From JAFNAG01 sp050011535 (GTDB lineage Bacteria > Acidobacteriota > UBA6911), in contig JBEKIX010000003.1 of NCBI GenBank assembly GCA_050011535.1, forward strand, positions 62,001 to 126,000: a stretch of DNA of 64,000 nt, read 5' to 3'. A model generated the notes under the pieces. That model searched no databases, was not told the origin of the DNA, and was given only the letters and a program-made list of their open reading frames with translations. Numbering within the stretch: position 1 is the stretch's first letter; the number at the start of each line of letters is the position of its first letter. Positions 1 to 7,100 of the stretch are shown in pieces. The translations under genes and the position numbers were made by a program.

Positions 1-244
1 TGATCCGTAGTATCCCATCCTTTGACGACTCGCCATGAAATGCGGCCGTTGTCGCAGGAATCGGCGTTAGCAGAACAGTAGCGCCTTCTATAGGTTTTCC
101 AAAGAGGTCCACAATCACCGCTCGGAGCGCACCGATTGATTGACACATCGCACCATTTGATTGTCCCCAAGACATCATTACGGCAAAACATATCAGCTGC
201 AAGATGGCTTTGAGGTAATGAAGCCGAGATAACGACAGTCTCAT
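1..244 (-). CDS. Secreted protein, N-terminal part (window edge)
   Basis: An open frame starts with ATG at 244 and runs off the left edge of the window, giving 81 visible codons. The first 38 residues have a basic start (MRLSLSR) and a hydrophobic stretch (LQLICFAVMMSW), as in a Sec signal peptide. After it comes VIVDLFGKPIEGATVLLTP, which resembles the first strands of a carboxypeptidase-regulatory-like or Big-type beta-sandwich domain found in surface proteins. The gene lies 16 bp downstream of the orphan RHS tail on the same strand, so the two may be co-transcribed. Function is unknown because most of the protein is missing. Confidence 0.55.
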   Translation of the reverse strand, partial: MRLSLSRLHYLKAILQLICFAVMMSWGQSNGAMCQSIGALRAVIVDLFGKPIEGATVLLTPIPATTAAFHGESSKDGILRI

Positions 245-260
245 GATCAATCTCCTATGC

Positions 261-989
261 CTAATGACTAAAACAATTCTCAAAAATAGCCTTGTTATTC
301 GCTTTCTCATTGTCATCGTGGTTTGGGTCATACTGGCCATCGTCTAGAAGGGCGCCGGTTATGTGACCCAGCTCGTGCAAAATAACAAAAGCCTGAAAGG
401 CAAGGGGGTTATTTCCTCCAAATAATTGTGTCAAGTCCTGGCCATTGGCATTAGTTGGGTTAAAGAAATCTCCGTACGCATTGATCGACACTTGTTGAGT
501 GAAGGGATTCACATCTGCCTGCGTACCATTTGGAGCAGTCAATGGCAGGTAAAAGAAGGTCGTTGCATTGAGGGCTTTAGTTGGGTCAATGCCTTTCGAA
601 CCTAGGAGTTTCCCACAGTCCCCGGTTAATAAACTTAACCCCAGATTGAAAGCGTTATAGAACTGGGATTGCTGATCGGATGTGACGTTGGCCCCAACCA
701 AAAAGCCCTTGAACGGATTTACTGATCTTGGCGATGGCAGCGGCCCACCGGCCCCTCCCTGCGGTTCGTCTACGCCACCTCCGACGTATCCGAACGGTCC
801 TTCTCCTTCAGCTGCTGGGTTCCAACCATAGATATCGAAATAATATGTTGTCGTCACGACCATCCATGTAGTCTTCCCAAGCGTGCCCCCTGCCAAACCG
901 GCAGTAACTTCCTCGTAACTTATCGAAACAGACACGTACTCATCATCTCTGCCGTCCAGATCAATCCTATTTACCGGATCGTTTCTGAC
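261..989 (-). pseudogene. Orphan RHS C-terminal tail with HELGH metalloprotease-like motif
   Basis: The frame is open from a TAG at 990-992 down to 261. It begins VRNDPVNRIDLDGR, the conserved junction that ends the RHS core; the large RHS protein at 4112-9370 has the matching YVRNDPVNLVDPDGRE. The piece is therefore a displaced RHS tail without its core, although a GTG at 935 could still start a 224-residue protein. The tail has HELGH followed by an Asp/Asn-rich stretch and a C-terminal NCF, like a zincin-type peptidase, and a GDC motif also seen in the other tail. Polymorphic toxin loci often carry such orphan tails as spare cassettes. Peptidase activity is inferred from the motif only. Confidence 0.7.
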
Positions 990-1148
990 CTAAACAACGA
1001 TCCCCGCCGCGGTTTCGTCGTAAGCATGCCCGCATCCCGGCCGCAGGTTTCGGCTTAGCTCGCCCTCGAGCCCGATGCAAGGTGGTATTTTCAGGTTGAT
1101 CCCCTGACGCGAGTTTTCCGTTAACGCTTCGGTCGTAGCCATGGGTTT

Positions 1149-1188
1149 TTCTTTAGCTGCCGGCGGCTATTGTGGCAGCTAAAAAGAA
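1149..1188. repeat. Hairpin repeat, copy 1 of 3 (downstream of DUF2442 gene)
   Basis: TTTAGCTGCC at 1152-1161 and GGCAGCTAAA at 1174-1183 form a perfect 10-bp stem with a 12-base loop. The same sequence with changes recurs at 1760-1800 and 2065-2095. The stretch 990-1242 around it has no gene that I can recognise. Confidence 0.7.
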
Positions 1189-1242
1189 CGGCAGATGAGC
1201 TTGTTTTCCATTTTGCCGATGGAATCCGAAGGGCGTGGCGGC

Positions 1243-1479
1243 TCAGTCGTGTTTTTTGAGAAGGCCGTTGACCGATAGGTCTTCATCAATCAGTGGCCAG
1301 TGGATCCCGTAGCCACCGGGTGACAGCTCCGCAACCAGCCGCTCCTGCTCTGATGCGGCAGCCAGCGTATTGGAGCATTCTTCCCACGGAATCCGCAGGC
1401 GGCGCTGGCCAAGCACCAGAATCAGCGCGTCCGGGGTCACTTCGATGCCGGTAGCTGTGATCGGCTCAGTTGCTTGCAT
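1243..1479 (-). CDS. DUF2442 family small protein
   Basis: A 78-residue protein starting MQATEPITATGIEVTPDALIL. It has the DUF2442 hallmarks: a short segment on how a value is used, then LRIPWEECSNTLAAASEQERL and a C-terminal GGYGIHWPLIDEDLSVNGLL. I place the start at 1479 rather than further upstream because that is where family homology begins and it leaves only a 14-base overlap with the DUF4160 gene before it. DUF4160/DUF2442 pairs are common in bacterial accessory regions and have been suggested to be toxin-antitoxin-like; no biochemical role is established as far as I know. Confidence 0.8.
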   Translation of the reverse strand: MQATEPITATGIEVTPDALILVLGQRRLRIPWEECSNTLAAASEQERLVAELSPGGYGIHWPLIDEDLSVNGLLKKHD

Positions 1480-1732
1480 TTCCTTTGTCCCCAAAACTCT
1501 TCTCCCATTCTCCCACAATCAAGTCAAAGTGGTCAAAAATGATCTTGCGCGCTTCCCGGCGCAGGCGCGGCGTCAGGTTATAGGACCATGCCTCCTCGAT
1601 CTCATAGAGGTCGGGCCGCAGCCAGTACTTGCATTCGGTTTCCGCCTTGCGCGCGTGGATGTGAATCGGTTCATCGCCTTCGTTGGCGTAGAAGAAGAAC
1701 CGCCATCCCTGAATCAGAAGTATCGTCGGCAT
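1466..1732 (-). CDS. DUF4160 family small protein
   Basis: An 88-residue protein with the DUF4160 signature: MPTILLIQGWRFFFYANEGDEPIHIHARK (conserved RFFFY, NEGDEPIHIHA) followed by KYWLRPDLYEIEEAW. It overlaps the start of the DUF2442 gene by 14 bases, so the two are translationally coupled and form one module. The module lies between copy 2 and copy 1 of a hairpin repeat. It is the usual partner of DUF2442; a toxin-antitoxin role is a guess from pairing and size. Confidence 0.85.
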   Translation of the reverse strand: MPTILLIQGWRFFFYANEGDEPIHIHARKAETECKYWLRPDLYEIEEAWSYNLTPRLRREARKIIFDHFDLIVGEWEKSFGDKGNASN

Positions 1733-1759
1733 GCGGCTCGGTCCCCCCGTGCGCGTTTA

Positions 1760-1800
1760 TTCTTTAGCCGCCGACGGCCATTGTAGCAGCTAAAGAGGAA
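1760..1800. repeat. Hairpin repeat, copy 2 of 3 (between DUF4926 and DUF4160 genes)
   Basis: TTCTTTAGCCGCCGACGGCC ... TTGTAGCAGCTAAAGAGGAA matches copy 1 with several changes, and the inverted arms TTTAGC(C/T)GC and GCAGCTAAA are kept. Similarity to copy 3 continues past it as GAAACC...GTTTTG. Confidence 0.7.
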
Positions 1801-1831
1801 ACCGTTGAAGTCGTTTTGCGACTGAGTGCGT

Positions 1832-2050
1832 TCAGGCCGTCTCGGCCGGTTCGTAATGCAGGACCAGCAGCTGGCTTGCCTGCAGCGCCAGGCCGGCAAA
1901 GGCGCGACCGTCGTTGTCCGTGAACTCGATCTCAAACACCTCGGGAGCCAATTCCTGGACGACGGTTCCGACCTGCCCGCGCCGCAGCTTGCGCTCACGC
2001 AGGGCCTCGATCAATGCCACGACATCAAGAAGTTTGATCCCCGCACTCAT
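1832..2050 (-). CDS. DUF4926 family small protein
   Basis: A 72-residue protein starting MSAGIKLLDVVALIEALRER. It has the DUF4926 pattern: LLDVVAL near the start, RGQVGTVVQELAPEVFEIEFTDNDGRA in the middle and an LLVLHYEP end. The start at 2050 is chosen because the upstream in-frame residues come from a copy of the hairpin repeat and are not family-like. The gene lies between hairpin copies 3 and 2. Such proteins are found beside small nuclease or toxin-like genes, but no function is known. Confidence 0.8.
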   Translation of the reverse strand: MSAGIKLLDVVALIEALRERKLRRGQVGTVVQELAPEVFEIEFTDNDGRAFAGLALQASQLLVLHYEPAETA

Positions 2051-2064
2051 GATATTGACACCCT

Positions 2065-2095
2065 CGCCGCTATTGTAGCAGCTAAAGAAGAAACC
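2065..2095. repeat. Hairpin repeat, copy 3 of 3 (just upstream of DUF4926 gene)
   Basis: CCGCTATTGTAGCAGCTAAAGAAGAAACC repeats the right half of copies 1 and 2. It ends about 15 bases before the DUF4926 start codon on the minus strand, in the position of a leader. Confidence 0.6.
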
Positions 2096-2177
2096 AGATC
2101 CGTTTTGGAACGCTGTTTCATTCTTCCTCTTCGTCATCGGCCCGATCGGGCGAAGAGAGCGGATCCTCGGGGAAAAT

Positions 2178-2196
2178 GGCGACGCTACCTATTTTG
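2178..2196 (+). repeat. REP-like terminal repeat, left of transposase
   Basis: GGCGACGCTACCTATTT at 2179-2195 is the inverted partner of AAATAGGGTAGCGTCCCC at 2901-2918. It lies just past the 3' end of the tyrosine transposase gene. Confidence 0.65.
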
Positions 2197-2863
2197 GCTT
2201 GACCTTCCTCGGCCGGCCAAGTGGTCTTGCCTCCAGTCTTCGGCCCAGCCTGGACTCCAGCTTGGCAATAAACTGCTTGCTGCCAATCGGCCGTCCAGTG
2301 CGCGTGCAGAGTCTGAGCCTGAGCAGCATCTTGTCATCTTCCTTTTCCGCAAGCCACGCAGCCCAGTCCTCAGCCCCTGGCGACCTTCGCTCCGGCAGTG
2401 GCGCCAGAACCGGATCGATGCGCCCGCCGCAATGAGCCGCGGCGCTGCTCCACGGGTAATGCTCTGCCTTCCGCACCAGCCTTGCCCGTACGGGATTCCG
2501 TTCCACATACCGCATCGCCGCCCACAGATGCTCTTCATCCAGCGGGCAGGAATAATAACGCCCTTGCCACAAACGGCCGCTTATTCCCTGAACCCAATTG
2601 ACGTGCTGGGCATAGCGCAGGTCCACAGGCTTAAACACGCGGGCGAGGGAATCGGCCCGAGCCGGCACACTGACAAAGTGGACATGGTCGGTCATCAGAC
2701 AATAGGCCAGCGTTGCCAGGCCATGCTTGGCCGAGTATTCGAGGAGGAGCTGAAGATAGCGCTGACGGTCACCATCGTCGAAGAACACATCTTCACGGCG
2801 ATTGCCCCGTTGCGTCAGATGGTGAGGAAGTCCGGGCACAACGACCCTTGCCATTCGCGGCAT
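2189..2863 (-). CDS. REP-associated tyrosine transposase (Y1, IS200-like fold)
   Basis: A 224-residue single-strand DNA transposase of the RAYT class. MARVVVPGLPHHLTQRGNRRE is the standard opening; YCLMTDHVHF carries the HUH metal-binding pair (DHVH). RYVERNPVRARLV and PWSSA are also family signatures. The catalytic tyrosine is probably in the segment around LWQGRYYSCPLDEEHLW or the RYVERNP helix. The gene is bracketed by inverted copies of a short GGGGACGCTACC-type repeat, which is the expected REP substrate. The C-terminal part (LGRRLEARPLGRPRKVKPK) is basic. The frame is intact, so the enzyme may be active. Confidence 0.9.
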   Translation of the reverse strand: MPRMARVVVPGLPHHLTQRGNRREDVFFDDGDRQRYLQLLLEYSAKHGLATLAYCLMTDHVHFVSVPARADSLARVFKPVDLRYAQHVNWVQGISGRLWQGRYYSCPLDEEHLWAAMRYVERNPVRARLVRKAEHYPWSSAAAHCGGRIDPVLAPLPERRSPGAEDWAAWLAEKEDDKMLLRLRLCTRTGRPIGSKQFIAKLESRLGRRLEARPLGRPRKVKPK

Positions 2864-2900
2864 GAGCTCATGGTAGCTACGCCACGCCCAATGTCAAGAT

Positions 2901-2957
2901 AAATAGGGTAGCGTCCCCTATTTTCCTATTTTCCAGTCATGTGGGGACACCGCTACC
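2901..2957 (-). repeat. REP-like terminal repeats, right of transposase (two copies)
   Basis: AAATAGGGTAGCGTCCCC at 2901-2918 is inverted relative to the left repeat. A looser copy, GGGGACACCGCTACCTT at 2943-2959, follows in the opposite orientation and touches the stop codon of the Asp-box lipoprotein gene. Confidence 0.6.
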
Positions 2958-2959
2958 TT

Positions 2960-4069
2960 CTATCTCTGGACTCTTGACAGGACGTCGATCTGTTCCCAGT
3001 GGCAGCCCCTGTCCACTGAACGCATTAACCCTTTGTATGTTCCGACAAATAACACATTCGGTTGGGTGGGCACGATTACGATGCTATGGACGGAACGTGC
3101 CTTAGTTATTCCGGTGTTTATGAGGATGCACCAAGTCTCCCCGCCATTCTCAGTACGCAAAATACCTTTGCTGGTGGCCACATAGACGCGATTCACATCA
3201 ACCGGATCGATCGCAATACCCTCAACTTCAGTAGGCCATTCATCGAACAGCTTGGCGATGGCCTTCGTCTCTGCGGCCATTGTGCGAACGCGTGTCTTGC
3301 GGATCAAGTCATTCTGGCCGACAAGGTCCCAAATTTTTCCACCATCCACGCTCTTGAGAAGGCTGCCCATGGAGCCGGCGCCGTACATCACAGCCGGGTT
3401 TGATTGGCTGATTGCCAGCGTGTCAATGCCACCCGACGCGTACATGAACCTGAACGTATCTCCGCCATCGACAGAAACGAACATTCCCCCTCCATATTGC
3501 CAGCCCGGCAGGTCGCCAGCGATATAAAAGGTTAGCGGATCACGGGGGTGATAAAAAATGAGCCCCCCTTGCACCATTCTCGTTCCGTAGCCCAAAAGGG
3601 CTTCTTTCATTCGTGTCCAGCTCTTTCCACCATCAGTCGATCTCTCGTCGTATGACTTCCTCTCGCGAAAAGAAATCGTCCTATATTTGACCGAAGCATC
3701 GGCAGGATTTGGGGTCCACGGCAGAATTTCACCTTCTCTAAGAGGCTGAGTCTGCCAAGAACGAAGGTGCTCATAGAAGTTGTCAACACGCCATGTATCT
3801 CCTCCGTCTGCAGAATAGAGGAAGGCCCTCTTGTGGTCGCGATCGCCAACGGTCGCGACAACTGCTTTGTGATCCGACCTCAATTCCACGTCAACTCGGC
3901 CCGTCTCCAACTCGTCGGGAACCGGTGGCTCATCAAGAACTCGGTCAGCTCGAAGGTTTTCGCAGCAACCTTCGGTCGCTGGGGGCTGGCGCCCCCCACA
4001 TGAAGGGACGAAGGATGAAACGACCAGGAAGTATATTAGGCGGCTTGATTTACCCACAAAGCTTCTCAC
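2960..4069 (-). CDS. Asp-box (BNR) repeat lipoprotein, beta-propeller
   Basis: A 369-residue exported protein. The N-terminus has a hydrophobic stretch ending FVPSCGG, a lipobox-like site with Cys24, so it is probably lipid-anchored. At least six Asp-box motifs of the S-x-D-x-G-x-x-W type are visible: SADGGDTW, STDGGKSW, SVDGGDTF, SVDGGKIW, TENGGETW and SVDRGCHW, which indicates a sialidase- or photosystem-assembly-like propeller. No catalytic sialidase residues are evident. The gene starts 42 bp after the stop codon of the RHS gene on the same strand and is probably in its operon. A role binding or guarding against the RHS tail is possible but is only inference from position. Confidence 0.8.
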   Translation of the reverse strand: MRSFVGKSSRLIYFLVVSSFVPSCGGRQPPATEGCCENLRADRVLDEPPVPDELETGRVDVELRSDHKAVVATVGDRDHKRAFLYSADGGDTWRVDNFYEHLRSWQTQPLREGEILPWTPNPADASVKYRTISFRERKSYDERSTDGGKSWTRMKEALLGYGTRMVQGGLIFYHPRDPLTFYIAGDLPGWQYGGGMFVSVDGGDTFRFMYASGGIDTLAISQSNPAVMYGAGSMGSLLKSVDGGKIWDLVGQNDLIRKTRVRTMAAETKAIAKLFDEWPTEVEGIAIDPVDVNRVYVATSKGILRTENGGETWCILINTGITKARSVHSIVIVPTQPNVLFVGTYKGLMRSVDRGCHWEQIDVLSRVQR

Positions 4070-4111
4070 GATACTTAGCTCCGTATTTGCCCGAGGCTGT
4101 GCGCGTTGAGG

Positions 4112-7100
4112 TTATATTCCCCCACCACAGTTCCGTCCAAACATCTGCTTGTTGAACCACGAACTGCCGCCACCTTGGTAGGGAGTCCCATCTGCAGCGG
4201 AAGTAGCGGGCATGAGGTGATCATCATCTATTCGGGCGTTGTTCCCGCTCATGAGCAAGTGAAAGCCCTCATGAAGTAACGTTGAGATGTAATCATTGCC
4301 GACGGATTCAGTGGGGTCAGAGGCGATGTTGATGGTATTCCCGTTTGTCTGCGCATTTGCTCCGAGCGCTGCTACAGTAGTGGGAATCTTGGTAGCAGCC
4401 ATGACGTTGTCGATCAAACTTTGAACCGTGAAATTGGCAGCGAGTAAGCCCTTATTATTCAACTGATTGATGACCTTCACCAGAAAGTCGTAGCAATCGC
4501 CTTTCCTCTCCGCAATACCGGTTCGCGAACTTAGGTCGGATTGGAGTAGGGCTTTGTTTGCGAGAAGTGCCTGCAAGCTTTGGGAAGCAGCGGGTTCGCC
4601 GCCGTCGTCTCCGCTATCAATCCCGCCTCCGCGGATCGGCGCGTGAATCAAGTTCTCAAGCATCATTCCCGACAAGTCTGCAATGACTGAGCCCACGTCG
4701 AAGCTTGTGTTGAAGAGATCCGGCTCCCAATAAGGCGCCCAGGTAGTTGGACCATGTATCGTAAAGGGTTCTCTGCCATCCGGATCAACGAGATTCACCG
4801 GGTCGTTTCTGACGTAGGTGTATTTGTTCAGCGAAGGGGGATCGTAGATCCGTGATGTCACCGAATCGGCCGAGATCCATCGCATGGAACTGATTCCTAT
4901 CGTCCTACTGTCATAGTACCTGGCGCCGTAGTAGTCCAGGTCCCCGCTTCGCTCCTTGCCCTGGAACATCAGCCGTGTGGGCGAGGAATTGCCGGTATGG
5001 CCGAATGGCTCGTACACGTACTCCCCTGACCACGTCGTCCAGTTGCCTTGGGATTGCCAGTTGTAAACCGACAGCGACACCGTCACAACCCAGCGCGTCG
5101 ATCCGAGATGGTCCTTGAACAAAAATAGGACACTATCGTCCTGTTGATGGATCGCCACGACCTGGCCGTTGAAGTAAATGTAGTTGTTCGATGCTGATTC
5201 CGTGATCCGATCCTCCGTAAGCAGCTGGCCCGTGTACGAATACACATAGTTTACCACGTTTCCGTCGTTGGTGCGGAACCGCCGACCGTTGCCGTCGTAC
5301 ACGTAGCTCGCGCCCTGCGAGGTCAGGATGAGCCGGTTCTCGGCGTCGAAGGTCCCCATCGTCGTCATGTTCCCGGCCGCGTCGTACGCGAAGCTCTCGT
5401 TGCCCCCATACCAGGTTCTGCTCGTCAGCCGGTTGGTCGAGGCGGCCACCGTAAACGTGTCTATCCCCACCGACGCAACGTTGTTGTAGAGGTCGTACCC
5501 GAACGGTATCTTCGAACTGTCGTCGTCCCGGTCACGCGACTGCCAGTAGCCGGTCAGACGGTGCCACAGATCGTACTCGTAGTGCTGGCTTTGGTTCAAG
5601 TTAACCCAATCCGTGATGTCTTGAATCAGCGGCCCCTCAAATGGCACGTAATTGTAATCGAAATTCAGCTCAAAGGATTCCATGTGCGTCAGGTACCCCG
5701 AGTCCGGTGCGTACGTGTAGAGCGTCTGGACCCTCTGCCCTCCATAGTAGAGGATCGGGTACTGTACTTGCGTCAGCTGCCCGGCCGGACCGCCGTAGGT
5801 AGCGGAGTAAATGTAATCGAAGGGCTGGTTGTTGTACGTTGACGACACCTTCGTCTGCCGTCCGTTGTCATCCAGCGTATAGGTAACGATCTTGCCGTTG
5901 GGATATGTGAGAGTGGTGAGCTGCCCCGCTAAGTTGTAAGCGTAGTTGGTAATATAGGTTCGAGGTGTGCCATCGTTAATGACAGTGGCCTCTTCGGTGA
6001 TCGAGGAGCAGCTGCAGTAGGCGTAGTAGCTGCTCACCGTGATCCCCGAAACCGTTCTTGTCACGCCCGTCAGGCGTCCCACGGGATTGACCGTGGCGAT
6101 CGGGCTCCCCGAAGGCTGCGTGTCGTAATAGTAGGTGACCGAAGGCGTGCCGTCGCTGTAACTTTTCTGCGTCACCCTGTTCAGCTCGTCGTAGCTAATC
6201 GTCGTCAGGATCCCGCGCGCGTTCGTCTTGCTGACCATGTTCGAGTTCGCGTCGTAGCTGTAGCTCGTCGTGCCGCTCTCTGGGTGCGTCTCCGTAAGGA
6301 GCCGGCCGAGGTTATCGTAGGTAAACGACCTCGTCTGAATTCCCTGGCTTATGGCGGTCAGCCTGCCCATGGCGTCGTAGGAGTAGTACGTGTTGACATT
6401 GAGCTCGGCGGTGCTCGGATTCTGCACGGTCACCGCCCACACTTTGTGATCTTCTTGATACCAATAGTCACGAACGCCGCCGCTGGACGAATTCACCATT
6501 GTCACGCCGGGATAATTTGTGTACGACACCGTGGTCCCATCGGCGTAGGTTGCGTATTCATACGACGGAGACTGGCCGTGATAGTTGGTTTGATAGATAG
6601 TCTGAGATCCCGAACGATACGGCGCCGAGATCTGTGAGACCGCGCCGCGCGCGTCGTAGTGCAGATCCTGTTGAATGTTGCCGCTAGAGGAATCCGTCAG
6701 CGTTTGCGTCGACAGCCGGCCCATTTCGTCGAGGTCTGATCGCTCCTCGGTATAGGTATTGGCCGTCAGGTATTGCCTCACTGTGGCGTAGGGAGGGTGT
6801 CCGTAATACGGATCCTGGACGTAAGTGATGGTCTTATGGGCGCCGCTTGTCTTGCTGATATCCGTCGGGCGGTCGAGGCTGTCATAGGTTGTGGTCGTGA
6901 CCATGCTGTTCGGGTCTGTTTGGGTGAGGACGGCGCCGCTTTTGTAGCTGTATGTAGCGCTGCTGACGTGTCCCTTGGCATTGGTCATCCGCAAAGGGAA
7001 GGCATAGGCGTTGTCAGCCGAGGTTAGCCAGTAGTCCGTGTAGGTCGTGTAGGACCGGGGATCGGTCACCTGCCGGGGATTTCCAAACTCGTCGTATCGG

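Noticed and set aside
1149..1188. Integron attC site
   Set aside because: The hairpin lacks a clear GTTRRRY/RYYYAAC core pair and no integrase gene is seen.
1826..2902. Long plus-strand frame over the small genes and transposase
   Set aside because: It runs antisense to DUF4926 and the transposase, both of which have clear family motifs on the minus strand.
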